From Bradyrhizobium erythrophlei (GTDB lineage: Bacteria; Pseudomonadota; Alphaproteobacteria; Rhizobiales; Xanthobacteraceae): a DNA stretch of 64,000 nucleotides. The notes below the pieces were generated by a model. The model searched no databases and was not told where the DNA came from. It saw only the letters and a program-made list of their open reading frames with translations. Shown in pieces: positions 26,657 to 35,635 of the stretch. The first letter of the stretch is position 1. The number at the start of each line of letters is the position of its first letter. Position numbers and translations under genes: made by a program. The stretch is from the NCBI RefSeq assembly GCF_900129425.1, contig NZ_LT670817.1, positions 7,006,001-7,070,000 on the forward strand, written 5' to 3'.

Positions 26657-29575
26657 ATGCTCACAATGACCAAACCTGCGATGTCTGACCGCTTGCCGGC
26701 GCGCAACGAGCTGTTGCCGGAGGAGACGAGCTTCTATTCCGCTTATGATTGGTGCCTGGATCCGCATCTGACGGTCGGGGAAGCCATTGAGCACCTTGCC
26801 GTCGAAATCAACCGCTTGCCCACTACTCCAGCCGGGTGGCAAACCAGCGAAGTCACGACGAACGCGTATCTGCTTTCCTGTTCGCTGCTAAATGGCATCG
26901 ACGAATATCTGCGCGGGCACACGTTACGGCTGCCCGCTCAACTGGCGAGAACCCGGCCCGGGCGTCTGGCCATGTGGGCGACAGAGAAAGTCGCCGAAAG
27001 CGTCCCGAAGCAGAACAGGACGCAAGTCCGCCGTTGGAGGGAAGAGTGGCAGAACGGCCTCGACGGCTTTTTCGGGGTCTTAGCTCGATGCGACTGCGAT
27101 CCGGCTAGTTCCTTGAAGTTCGCCCAAAGACTAGTCGGAATGCTGCAATCGCCCCTCCCCTCTGACTTGCTGGAATTGCGCCTCGGCGTGCCGTCGGCGT
27201 TCAGCCGGCTGGACCTCACCCATCTCGACGTGCTGGCGCTGGGGCGGCAAATGGCGCAGCAATACCCCGACCGGTCGCATCCAATTCTTCTGCTGGGTTT
27301 GCGCACGGCCGGCACCTACTTTTCCGCACTGCTGCGCTCCTTTCTCAAAGCCGAAGGCTATCGGCAAGTAGCCTCAGTGACTGTGCAGCCGAAAAAGGGC
27401 CCCAGTCGACGGGAACGCGACGAGTTGACGAGGTACGCAAAGCAGGGGTTCACCATCGTCATCGTGGATGATCCGCCGAATAGCGGCGGCACGATCGTTA
27501 TTGGAGTCGAGATCGCACGCAAAGCGGGGTTCGAGCTTGCCCGAATAAAGGCCTTGGTTCCGACACATCCCGCGACACCCAACTGGGCCAGTACCTTGCC
27601 GGATGGGCTGGTCATGACACTTGCGCCAGAACGATGGCGAAAACAGCAACTACTCGGTCCCAAGAATGTGGAGAACCGGCTCGCCGAATACTTCACGTGG
27701 CAGGGTTTCACCGGCGTCCGGGTGGTCGGCAGCCACCGGGCCGACGAACTCAACTCGGAGCTGAACGGCCCGAACCATAATCGCGGTGCAACGCTCAAGC
27801 GGATCTTTGAAGTGCGACTGCAGACACCGCAAGGGCAGAACGAAACCCGATATGTCATGGCAAAGAGCGTTGGCCTGGGATACCTTGGCTATCAGGCGTT
27901 TCTGGCTGCGCACAGACTTTCCGATTTTGTGCCGCCGATCCTCGGGCTTCGCGACGGCATTCTCTATACCGAATGGTTGCCGCAAAACTCCGGTGCGGCA
28001 AACGTCCGGTTGGACCGCGACTCGTGGATCGAGAGGACGGCAGCCTATGTCGCAACGCGAACCCGCCTGCTGGGTCTGCCGAAGCGCCGCGGCCCAGGCA
28101 AGGCGGTGCACGAAAATGGCTTGGGATTGTTGGCGGAATCGTTCGGCCGCGCGTACGGACGGTTCCTAATCGACACACTGATGCGCTCATGGATCCAAGA
28201 GCGGCTATACCGGTTGCATTGCCCATTCCCAACCTTGATCGACGGCAACATGGGGTACGCCGAATGGATCGAGGGTGAGTTCGGCCCGTTGAAGACGGGC
28301 TATTATCGGCATGGCTTGGGGAAGACCCAACTGAACGTGATCGATCCCGCCTACGATCTTGCCGAGACCATTCTAAGTTTCGCGCTTTCCCCCGAAGAGG
28401 AAGACCGGCTGATCAGTCGATACATCGAGTACTCCGGAGACGTCGAGGTAGGCGGGCGCCTCTTTCTCAACAAACTGCTCGCTGGCCTCTGGACCATGGC
28501 GTCGGCTCAAGAACATCTCTTCGGCGCGATGCTGACCGGTCAGCGGCAGCAGGAATTCTATCGCCGTTTCCTCGGCGCCTGGGACTTCCTCACGATACAG
28601 ACCGCGCGGTTCTGCGGGGCGCGTTGCCGTCCGTCCCAGCCGGCGGGTTGGCGTCCGCCGCTGGTCATGCTCGATGTCGACGGAGTTTTGGACCGACGCG
28701 TGTTCGGCTACCCGACCACGTCGGCTGCCGGTATGGAGGCCCTTTCGCTGCTGGCAGGCCGCGGATGTTCCATTGCATTGAACACCGCGCGCTCGGCCGC
28801 GGAGGTGAGGGATTACTGCCAATCATACGGCCTGGCGGGAGGCGTGGCGGAGCACGGCGCCTATTTGTGGGACGCGGTTGCCCAGAGCGGGCAACCCCTG
28901 ATCGACCAGAAAACGATGGCGCAGCTTGACGAACTCAGGAAACATCTGCGGCAGATCCCCGGAGTTTTCCTCGACGATCGTCACCAATACTCAATTCGGG
29001 CATTCATGTTCGAGAAGCAACCGCGCAGTCTGCTTTTGCGGCTGCTGAATTCGATTCGCTCGTTCGGCGTCGGCCAGGGAGTACCGATCCCGCTGCCTAC
29101 ACTCGTCGTAAATCACCTGATCACGACCCTGCAACTCGACCGACTCTCTTTCCATCATACCGTGATCGACACCGCCATCGTGGCAAAGGAGACCGATAAG
29201 GGGATCGGCTTGACGGCTTTGCGCGACCGGGTCTTGGGGCCGGACGCCGAGACGATTGCCATCGGCGACACTGAAGCCGACCTCCCAATGTTCCGTGCGG
29301 CCACGCGCAGCTTCGCCCCCGCCCAAATTTCCTGCCGTCGGCAGGCGCGACTGCTCGGCTGCAAGGTGTCGCGTTATCGCTATCAACGGGGATTGCTGGA
29401 TATCGTAAAGACGCTTGTCCAGCATGGACCGGCCGCCGACCCGATCGAAACACCGAACGAATCCGATGGCGCGACGCTATTTCTGGATCTGCTGCGAGCG
29501 GCGGACAACTTGAACGTTTGGACGCTGATCCGCGCCCTCTTCGATCGCGCCACATTCAGGATCTTCGTGCGATGA
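26657..29575 (+). CDS. Three-domain fusion: PRTase-like, kinase-like and HAD phosphatase
   Basis: The 972-aa protein starts 28 bp after the GT4 gene, with GGAGG upstream. Residues 1-190 are helical and unrecognised. Residues about 205-300 look like a phosphoribosyltransferase fold (PILLLGLRTAGTYFSALL; PRPP-like loop IVIVDDPPNSGGTI). Residues about 375-600 resemble APH/kinase domains (RYVMAKSVGLGYLGYQAF, GILYTEWLPQ, LIDGNMGYAEWIEG, NVIDPAYDLAETI), but the H-G-D loop is altered to I-D-G-N. Residues about 668-925 form a HAD phosphatase: motif I DVDGVLD (D673, D675), Lys in VAKETDKGIG, and motif IV IGDTEADLPMF. It probably makes or edits a phosphorylated sugar or polyol for EPS (inference). Confidence 0.75.
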   Translation: MLTMTKPAMSDRLPARNELLPEETSFYSAYDWCLDPHLTVGEAIEHLAVEINRLPTTPAGWQTSEVTTNAYLLSCSLLNGIDEYLRGHTLRLPAQLARTRPGRLAMWATEKVAESVPKQNRTQVRRWREEWQNGLDGFFGVLARCDCDPASSLKFAQRLVGMLQSPLPSDLLELRLGVPSAFSRLDLTHLDVLALGRQMAQQYPDRSHPILLLGLRTAGTYFSALLRSFLKAEGYRQVASVTVQPKKGPSRRERDELTRYAKQGFTIVIVDDPPNSGGTIVIGVEIARKAGFELARIKALVPTHPATPNWASTLPDGLVMTLAPERWRKQQLLGPKNVENRLAEYFTWQGFTGVRVVGSHRADELNSELNGPNHNRGATLKRIFEVRLQTPQGQNETRYVMAKSVGLGYLGYQAFLAAHRLSDFVPPILGLRDGILYTEWLPQNSGAANVRLDRDSWIERTAAYVATRTRLLGLPKRRGPGKAVHENGLGLLAESFGRAYGRFLIDTLMRSWIQERLYRLHCPFPTLIDGNMGYAEWIEGEFGPLKTGYYRHGLGKTQLNVIDPAYDLAETILSFALSPEEEDRLISRYIEYSGDVEVGGRLFLNKLLAGLWTMASAQEHLFGAMLTGQRQQEFYRRFLGAWDFLTIQTARFCGARCRPSQPAGWRPPLVMLDVDGVLDRRVFGYPTTSAAGMEALSLLAGRGCSIALNTARSAAEVRDYCQSYGLAGGVAEHGAYLWDAVAQSGQPLIDQKTMAQLDELRKHLRQIPGVFLDDRHQYSIRAFMFEKQPRSLLLRLLNSIRSFGVGQGVPIPLPTLVVNHLITTLQLDRLSFHHTVIDTAIVAKETDKGIGLTALRDRVLGPDAETIAIGDTEADLPMFRAATRSFAPAQISCRRQARLLGCKVSRYRYQRGLLDIVKTLVQHGPAADPIETPNESDGATLFLDLLRAADNLNVWTLIRALFDRATFRIFVR

Positions 29576-29708
29576 TCGCAGCCGTCGGATTGGCAAATAG
29601 GAGGTACCCTTCCTGCTACTCTTTCACTGGTGGTCGATGAGAGAAACAATCTGTCCGGCGCAATGTGGCAACAGGCGAATATCGGACGGGCCTATCCGGG
29701 AGATCAGG

Positions 29709-30734
29709 ATGTCCAACAGGTCTTTATCGTTCGAGACGAACACGATCTACGCCCCGCGCGTCCACTATGAACGGGTCGTGTACGACACGCTGCGAGTCCT
29801 GTGGAGGCACAAGTCCCTCGTTGCCGTGGTTTTCGGCATCGCCTTGGCGGCTCTGTCGGTCGAGCTCGTGCTAGTCGCGCCGCGCTACACCGGTGAAGCC
29901 ATGATCCAGCTCAGTTTCACCCGCGACGAAGCTGCGGGTGAAAAGGTTCTATCGACTGCCGCGGTCGACGCGGCAGCCGTCGTGGATAGCGCGGCGCGCG
30001 TCATTCGTTCGCGCGCGATCGCTACCGCCGTCGTTACGTTGCTCGGTCTCGACAATGATCCTGCCTATACGCGCCGATCGCTTCCGGCCCGGGCACTGTC
30101 GTCCGTGTGGTCGGTTTTCGGGGTGCCTGAGCCGACGCCGCACGAACTCGCGGTGGCACGGCTCATGAGCCAGACCACAGTGGCGAACGATCCGCGGGCA
30201 TATTTGATAACGGTCGCGGTCACAGCGTCCGATCCGACGCGCGCCGCCCAGTTGGCAAATTGGGTTGCATCCGAGTATTTGCGCGGCCAATTGCAGCAAC
30301 AGGCAGCCGAGGCGTATGCGGTGGCTGAACGAGAAATGACGGCGGTTTCGGCGGTTTTCGGTCCGCAGCACCCGAGCTATATCAATGGATCGGCCAAACT
30401 CCTGCGTCTGAAAGCGGAACTCGCTACCGCACAGAAAGGGGGAGCGACGCAGGAACCGGAAGCCGTGATGGCAAAGGATATGGTCAGACTCGCCGCCGGC
30501 CAATCGTTGCTACCGGCGGAGGCAGTGATGGTGCCATCTGGCCCCAATACCATGCTCCTTTTCGCTTTGACGATCTTTGTCGGATTAGTCCTCGGAGTCC
30601 TGCTTTCCTTTCTCGCCGAAAAGTGGGCCGGCCCGTTGGTCGATGATCAGGCGGGAGCGGATGCGCAACCACCTCGGCGATTGCATCGACACGAAAGCGC
30701 CTTCAGAGCGACGCCAACAAATCCTCGAACCTAG
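29709..30734 (+). CDS. Wzz/GumC-like chain-length determinant without kinase domain
   Basis: Chosen start ATG 29709 (M-S-N-R-S-L) with GGGAGA upstream; a 24-residue extension is less likely. The 341-aa protein has membrane helix 1 at about 41-62 (VAVVFGIALAALSVELVLVA), a periplasmic Wzz domain (ARYTGEAMIQL-like start, VTASDPTRAAQLANWVASEY, FGPQHPSYINGSAKLLRLKA), and membrane helix 2 near 285-305 (MLLFALTIFVGLVLGVLLSF). No Walker motifs or Tyr cluster follow, so it lacks the BY-kinase part. It would control EPS chain length with the Wzy-like protein. Confidence 0.8.
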   Translation: MSNRSLSFETNTIYAPRVHYERVVYDTLRVLWRHKSLVAVVFGIALAALSVELVLVAPRYTGEAMIQLSFTRDEAAGEKVLSTAAVDAAAVVDSAARVIRSRAIATAVVTLLGLDNDPAYTRRSLPARALSSVWSVFGVPEPTPHELAVARLMSQTTVANDPRAYLITVAVTASDPTRAAQLANWVASEYLRGQLQQQAAEAYAVAEREMTAVSAVFGPQHPSYINGSAKLLRLKAELATAQKGGATQEPEAVMAKDMVRLAAGQSLLPAEAVMVPSGPNTMLLFALTIFVGLVLGVLLSFLAEKWAGPLVDDQAGADAQPPRRLHRHESAFRATPTNPRT

Positions 30735-30792
30735 TCTAGGGGAGCGATGGCACTTTGTTTGGATCGGTGCGATGAAGAGCGCCAAACCTCGG

Positions 30793-31698
30793 CTATTTGC
30801 GGAGCCGGATCCTGCCCATAGTCTTTAACGTCTTTAGCTTGTTGATAAGACGGTCGGCTGGAGACACCTGCAACTCAATTGCCTGGTGGTTGGTCACAGC
30901 GGGCGTCACAGGCTTGGCGGACTCGATTTCCGGGATTTCAGCCACCGGGTTTGGGAGCCGCTTGTTCATATCGGACCTTGATAAGAGAGGCTTGTTGTTC
31001 GCCGTTCGTTCCAACGATCCGTTGTTCATCCCCCAAATTGCGGCCTGGGTCCGGTTCTGGACCCGGATTTTGCGAAGGATCGCCTTGACGTGGACCTTCA
31101 CAGTCCCCTGGGCGATATCGATCTTCCGCGCTATGCATTTGTTGGAGTCGCCCGCGATTAGGCAGCGCATAATTAAATTCTCCCGAGGGGAAAGCTGTGG
31201 TCCGACGGTATCCTCTATCGTAACAAGCTCGTTATTTTCGTCGGGCAGCGCCATCACAGTGTGGTCGCGGGCTTTGGCATCCAGGATGAATGACAAAAAT
31301 TCAGGCGGGAAAATGGTTTCCCCCAGCATCACCAGTTCTATTGATTTGATGAATGCATCGCAGCTTATGACGTCGACGAAATAGCCGCTGACACCCGCCC
31401 GAAATGCTGAAACCAGCTCGTCCAGCCGCCAGTGATCGGAGACAATTGCGACGCGTCCGCTCGGATGCTGATCCCTGAAAACTGCGATTTGTTCGACCGC
31501 GGCATCAAAATCGTCGCCAGTATGGACAACGAGAAATAGCGGCTGGTAAAGGCGGAGTTTGCTCAGTGGCAAGTCGTCCGCACACGAAACCGACGCCAGG
31601 ACACGAAAACTTGCTGAGCGCAAGATCCCGGCAAGTCCTTCTCTGAGTAAAATGCTTTTTCCAACAAGTATTGCTGCATAAGATTGTCGCCGCGTCAT
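30793..31698 (-). CDS. LuxR/NarL-type regulator with degenerate receiver domain
   Basis: Chosen start ATG 31698 (M-T-R-R-Q-S) with GGAGGGAG upstream; 301 aa. The N-terminal half has receiver-like topology, but the acidic pair is replaced (AILVGKSILL), the phosphoacceptor position reads FLVVHTGDDFD, and the KPF lysine region reads YFVDVISCD. The C-terminal HTH is clear: LSPRENLIMRCLIAGDSNKC and IARKIDIAQGTVKVHVKAIL. It continues with a roughly 75-residue tail. It lies at the end of the EPS locus, convergent with the Wzz-like gene. Phosphorylation-independent EPS control is a reasonable guess (inference). Confidence 0.8.
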   Translation of the reverse strand: MTRRQSYAAILVGKSILLREGLAGILRSASFRVLASVSCADDLPLSKLRLYQPLFLVVHTGDDFDAAVEQIAVFRDQHPSGRVAIVSDHWRLDELVSAFRAGVSGYFVDVISCDAFIKSIELVMLGETIFPPEFLSFILDAKARDHTVMALPDENNELVTIEDTVGPQLSPRENLIMRCLIAGDSNKCIARKIDIAQGTVKVHVKAILRKIRVQNRTQAAIWGMNNGSLERTANNKPLLSRSDMNKRLPNPVAEIPEIESAKPVTPAVTNHQAIELQVSPADRLINKLKTLKTMGRIRLRK

Positions 31699-31721
31699 GG
31701 CTCCCTCCGGCCTTACACAAA

Positions 31722-32081
31722 TCAACATTCCGCGGGCAATTGAGTCTCGCCTTTCACTGGGTGACAAAGGACCTCCTCCTTTCTGACTGGAAGTCCCGAT
31801 TTCGAATATTTTTGCGCTTCAACGCGTTCGAAGCGGTTCGAATTTACTGGCCAGTTGAAGGCGACCAGCACGGTCGGCACGACGATCGTCGGGATGCGTT
31901 CGTCCTGCTTGGCAGCGAGCGTGTTTGAAAAAATCTTGTCACCGAGCAACTCCTTCTCAAGCCATTCCGCTTGCCGGTCCGCGCGGCTGCTCCGCAGCCC
32001 CTGGGCTATCCTGCCGACCATTGTTTCGATCCCAAGGAAGTCGCGGGACCAACGTTGGCAATTTCGTCCGTCCGCGATCAT
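31722..32081 (-). CDS. Hypothetical protein, 119 aa (uncertain)
   Basis: The frame fills the gap between the coiled-coil gene and the LuxR regulator. The possible start ATG 32081 is 4 bp after the upstream stop but has no good ribosome site. Translation gives plausible protein sequence (ADRQAEWLEKELLGDKIF, RIPTIVVPTVLVAFNWPVN), yet I do not recognise a family. It could equally be non-coding DNA with a chance open frame. Its stop lies 24 bp before the regulator start. Confidence 0.35.
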   Translation of the reverse strand: MIADGRNCQRWSRDFLGIETMVGRIAQGLRSSRADRQAEWLEKELLGDKIFSNTLAAKQDERIPTIVVPTVLVAFNWPVNSNRFERVEAQKYSKSGLPVRKEEVLCHPVKGETQLPAEC

Positions 32082-32085
32082 TGAA

Positions 32086-34662
32086 CTACCGACGCAGCGC
32101 CTCGGATCGCTCTTTCGCCTCCTTGATTCCACCTGTTTCAGCCCGTGCGTAAAAATCTCGCGCCTTCGCCGTATCGCCGCGCGTCCCATATGTTCCCCAT
32201 TTGGGAAGAATGAGCGGGTCATAGGTTTCCGCGAGCGTGAAGCTTGCCTGCGCGCTGCCCGTCTCGACAGCGCGCTCCAGCACAATCCGCGCCGCGCCGA
32301 TATCGCCCCGTCCTAGCAGCACACTCGCGAGCGCCATCAACTTTGCCACATCCGCGGCGCCCTCGGGATTGGGTTGAGGCCCGCCTCGAGTGTCCGCAAC
32401 TGTTACCCGGTCTGCGTTTGGCTTTGCGTAAGCGTTGAATCGCTTGTCCTGCGCTTCCTCGCCGACCGCGCTCGCTTTGGCCGCCAGCGCCGGCTGCGTC
32501 TCACCATCCCGGCGCGCACTCGCGAGATCCCGCTCCACCCCCTCCGCCTGGTCGTGCTGTGCCTGTTCGTCGCTGGCCTTACTGGCTTGAGCCTCGTACG
32601 CATGCATCTTGGTACGTGCCGTCGAGAGGTCCTGCTCCAACCGCTCCGCCCGATCGCGTTCCTGTTGCAGGGACTTTTGCAGCTCCGCCGTGCCGCTTTC
32701 TGCCGCCTGCTTCAGCTGGGTGGATTCGTCGCCCGCCTTCGCCGCCAGCGCGGTCTGCGTCTCAACCTCCCGGCGTGCCGTAGCAAGATCCCGCTCCAAC
32801 CGCTCCGCCCGTTCGCGTTCCTGTTGCAGGGACTTTTGCAGCTCCGCCGTGCCGCTTTCTGCCGCCTGCTTCAGCTGGGTGGATTCGTCGCTCGTTTTCG
32901 CCGCCAGCGCAGTCTGCGTTTCAACCTCCCCGCGCGCCGTTGCAAGATCCCGCTCCAACCGCTCCGCCCGTTCGCGCTCCTGTTGCAGCGACTTTTGCAG
33001 CTCCGCCGTGCCGCTTTCTGCCGCCCGCTTCAGCTGGGTGGATTCGTCGCCCGCCTTCGCCGCCAGCGCGGTCTGCGTCTCGACGTCCCGGCGCGCCGTT
33101 GCAAGATCCCGCTCCAACCGCTCCGCCCGTTCGCGCTCCTGTTGCAGCGACTTTTGCAGCTCCGCCGTGCCGCTTTCTGCCGCCCGCTTCAGCTGGGTGG
33201 ATTCGTCGCCCGCCTTCGCCGCCAGCGCGGTCTGCGTCTCGACGTCCCGGCGCGCCGTAGCAAGATCCCGCTCCAACCGCTCCGCCCGTTCGCGCTCCTG
33301 TTGCAGGGACTTTTGCAGCTCCGCCGTGCCGCTTTCTGCCGCCTGCTTCAACTGGGTGGATTCCTCGCTCGCCTTCGCCGCCAGCGCGGTCTGCGTCTCG
33401 ACGTCCCGGCGCGCCGTCGAGAGGTCCTGCTCCAACCGCTCGGCCCGATCGCGCTCCTGTTGCAGCGACTTTTGCAGCTCCGCCGCGCCGCTTTCTGCCG
33501 CCTGCTTTAGCTGGGTGGATTCCTCGCTCGCCTTCGCCGCCAGCGCGGTCTGCGTCTCGACGTCCCGGCGCGCCGTTGCAAGATCCCGCTCCAGCCACTC
33601 CGCGCGCTCGCGCTCCTGTTGCGGGGACTTTTGCTGCTCCGCCGTGCCGCTTTCTGCCGCCTGCTTCAGCTGGGTGGATTCCTCGCTCGCCTTCGCCGCC
33701 AGCGCGGTCTGCGTCTCCACGTCCCGGCGCGCCGTTGCAAGATCCCGCTCCAGCCGCTCCGCCCGATTGCGCTCCTGTTGCAGGGCCTTTTGCTGCTCCG
33801 CCGTGCCGCTTTCTGCCGCCTGCTTCAGCTGGGTGGATTCCTCGCTCGCCTTCGCCGCCAGCGCGGTCTGCGTCTCAACGTCCCGGCGCGCCGTTGCAAG
33901 ATCCCGCTCCAGCCGCTCCGCCCGATTGCGCTCCTGTTGCAGGGCCTTTTTCAGCTCCGCCGCGCCGCTCTCTGCTGCCTGCTTCGGCTGGACGGGTTCG
34001 GGGCTCGTCTTCGTAGCCGACCCCGCTTGCGGATCGACACCGCCGTGCGCAAGTGCAAGGTCTCGCTCCAGCCGCTGGGTCCGGTCGCGCTGCATTGAGT
34101 TTCGCAATTCCGCAGCACGGCTATCCGCCGCCTGATTGAGCTGACTGGCTTCTTCATTCGGCTTGCGCTGCGCCTCGACATGGGGCCGTGCCGCAAGATC
34201 GCGTTCCAGCCGCCCGGCCCGATCGCGTTCCTGTTGGATGGATTTTCGCAACTCGGCGGTTTCACTCTCCGCGGCCTGCTTGGTGCGAGCCGATTCATAG
34301 CGCACTTTGTTCAGCAGCTTCAGCAGCAACTCGACATCGTGCCGTGCGGTGGCGAGCTCGGCGGATAGCATCTCGGCCCTATGGTGTTCCTGTTCCAGGT
34401 CCTGCTGCGATTGCTTTGTATCGTTCGTTCCTTTTTGCGCAAGCTGCACCGATTTATCGTCGCGCCGGCTAACCTGCCCCGTCTGGAAGCCGTCATTGCC
34501 TGCCGCCCCGCCAAAATCAACGTTCTGCGCAGCGCTAACGGGCGCATCCGGCTGCGCGGGCTGCCCTTCAGAAAGGCCCGGCGTTCCCACCCACGCCGCC
34601 GCGAGGAGTGCTGTAGTGATCCGCAGCGGCGCGGCTCTTCCGCACTCGGACAGGCGCCTCAT
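32086..34662 (-). CDS. Exported coiled-coil protein with 53-aa tandem repeats and Sel1-like C-terminus
   Basis: The chosen start ATG 34662 puts a signal-like stretch (LRITTALLAAAWVGTPGLSE) near the N-terminus; ATG 34776 is possible, and neither has a convincing ribosome site. After a linker, about residues 115-740 are a continuous charged coiled coil. Its core is eight well-conserved 53-residue repeats (consensus start QQERERAERLERDLATARRD, then VETQTALAAK) flanked by degenerate copies. The C-terminal 90 residues are Sel1/TPR-like (LASVLLGRGDIGAARIVLER, GDTAKARDFYARAETGG). A structural role in the periplasm or envelope, perhaps with EPS export, is likely (inference). Confidence 0.75.
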   Translation of the reverse strand: MRRLSECGRAAPLRITTALLAAAWVGTPGLSEGQPAQPDAPVSAAQNVDFGGAAGNDGFQTGQVSRRDDKSVQLAQKGTNDTKQSQQDLEQEHHRAEMLSAELATARHDVELLLKLLNKVRYESARTKQAAESETAELRKSIQQERDRAGRLERDLAARPHVEAQRKPNEEASQLNQAADSRAAELRNSMQRDRTQRLERDLALAHGGVDPQAGSATKTSPEPVQPKQAAESGAAELKKALQQERNRAERLERDLATARRDVETQTALAAKASEESTQLKQAAESGTAEQQKALQQERNRAERLERDLATARRDVETQTALAAKASEESTQLKQAAESGTAEQQKSPQQERERAEWLERDLATARRDVETQTALAAKASEESTQLKQAAESGAAELQKSLQQERDRAERLEQDLSTARRDVETQTALAAKASEESTQLKQAAESGTAELQKSLQQERERAERLERDLATARRDVETQTALAAKAGDESTQLKRAAESGTAELQKSLQQERERAERLERDLATARRDVETQTALAAKAGDESTQLKRAAESGTAELQKSLQQERERAERLERDLATARGEVETQTALAAKTSDESTQLKQAAESGTAELQKSLQQERERAERLERDLATARREVETQTALAAKAGDESTQLKQAAESGTAELQKSLQQERDRAERLEQDLSTARTKMHAYEAQASKASDEQAQHDQAEGVERDLASARRDGETQPALAAKASAVGEEAQDKRFNAYAKPNADRVTVADTRGGPQPNPEGAADVAKLMALASVLLGRGDIGAARIVLERAVETGSAQASFTLAETYDPLILPKWGTYGTRGDTAKARDFYARAETGGIKEAKERSEALRR
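32650..34000. repeat. 159-bp tandem repeat array inside the coiled-coil gene
   Basis: The motif CCTGTTGCA recurs at 32661, 32820, 32979, 33138 and onward with an exact 159-bp period, matching a 53-codon unit. Copies are nearly identical in DNA, including synonymous sites, so the array was recently amplified or is kept uniform by recombination. Outer copies at both ends are degenerate. Long antisense open frames over this array are a by-product of its periodicity. Confidence 0.9.
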
Positions 34663-35132
34663 TGCCTTCTGAGCAGACCGCGTGTCGTCCAAATCGATAC
34701 GAGACGCGCCCAGAATTCCGTAACTGGGGTTCCCATCATCGTTGCGGACTGGGATTTTTCCATTAGCCGGGCGCATCGCGATCACGCGTAGGACATGGCC
34801 TATTGCGTCACTATGCACATCGCCAGCATGCGAATTCCATTGCTCGCATGGATGTTCCATTGCTCGCATGGATGACTCGTGCTCGCACGGATGAATCGCG
34901 AGGTACCCCTTTTGGATTAGAGCGTTAACGGTGCAATTCGAACCCATGATACGGAATGCGGGATTTCGTCACATCGGGCGACTATTCGCTCAGAAATGGT
35001 GGCTTTCGTGCTTGATTGGCGCGTTGCTATGCCTGCTGGGGAGCACCCCAAGGGATCACGCCCTGCCGGATGGCTGGCTCGGCGGGCTGAGGTGGTACGG
35101 CGGATGGCGTTGCACGCACCTCAGAGGATCCC
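34663..35132. other. Intergenic region with a 20-bp triple repeat
   Basis: Between the divergent coiled-coil and DUF3489 genes. It holds three consecutive 20-bp units at 34835-34854, 34855-34874 and 34875-34894; the first two are identical (TTCCATTGCTCGCATGGATG) and the third is degenerate. Each has a short dyad. Frames crossing it have no family character. Confidence 0.5.
34835..34894. repeat. Three tandem 20-bp units
   Basis: Units of TTCCATTGCTCGCATGGATG, twice perfect and once degenerate, upstream of the coiled-coil gene. They could be operator-like sites or replication-slippage products. Confidence 0.6.
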
Positions 35133-35489
35133 ATGACCAAAACCAGATCGAAGCCTAAGGCAGCGGCCCGCTTCACTTCACGATCCGCCAGCAAGTCTAA
35201 GTCTCGCACAAGGCTAGCGCCTTCATCTTCAAAGACGGCGATGCGGCCCGACACCAAGCACGCCCGCATCCTTGCGATGCTGCGGACGCCGACGGGAACG
35301 ACGATCGCCGCGATCATGACCGCCACTGACTGGCGCCAACATTCGGTGCGCAGCGTTCTCGCTGGTGTCGTGCGCAAGAAGCTCGGTCTCAATTTAGTTT
35401 CAGAGCAGCCCGATCATTCGGCCAGCTTCGGCGATTCCATCACAGCATCAACTCAGATAAGGTTCTCGGTACACACAGCCGCTCGGTAG
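35133..35489 (+). CDS. DUF3489 domain protein
   Basis: The 118-aa protein starts MTKTRSKPKAAARF. A basic, Ser/Lys-rich N-terminus (1-38) is followed by the DUF3489 helix-turn-helix-like core: TKHARILAMLRTPTGTTIAA, IMTATDWRQHSVRSVLAGVV, RKKLGLNLVSE. The usual end (a short strand after NLVSE) is replaced by a different tail (QPDHSASFGDSITASTQIRF), perhaps from a frameshift. Family members are small and common in Rhizobiales; function unknown, DNA binding plausible. Two hairpins follow the gene (AGCCGC-CATT-GCGGCT and GGCTCACC-GTCGAG-GGTGAGCC). Confidence 0.75.
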   Translation: MTKTRSKPKAAARFTSRSASKSKSRTRLAPSSSKTAMRPDTKHARILAMLRTPTGTTIAAIMTATDWRQHSVRSVLAGVVRKKLGLNLVSEQPDHSASFGDSITASTQIRFSVHTAAR

Positions 35490-35635
35490 CGATCATAGCC
35501 GCCATTGCGGCTCATTTCCCGGCTCACCGTCGAGGGTGAGCCGCCTGGACGATGGGCCCCGCAGAAGCTAAAATGACCAGAGGCGCTGTGCTTGGCATGG
35601 TGATCAAGTCCAGCAATCTGGGGGAGGAATTGGTC

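Noticed and set aside
32374..34135. Plus-strand open frames of 378 and 508 codons over the repeat array
   Set aside because: Antisense shadows of the 159-bp repeats. Their own apparent repeats only mirror the coiled-coil gene.
34931..35158. Plus-strand 75-codon frame with a hydrophobic stretch
   Set aside because: Overlaps the start of the DUF3489 gene, has no ribosome site, and its hydrophobic run is short and Trp/Cys-rich; not convincing.
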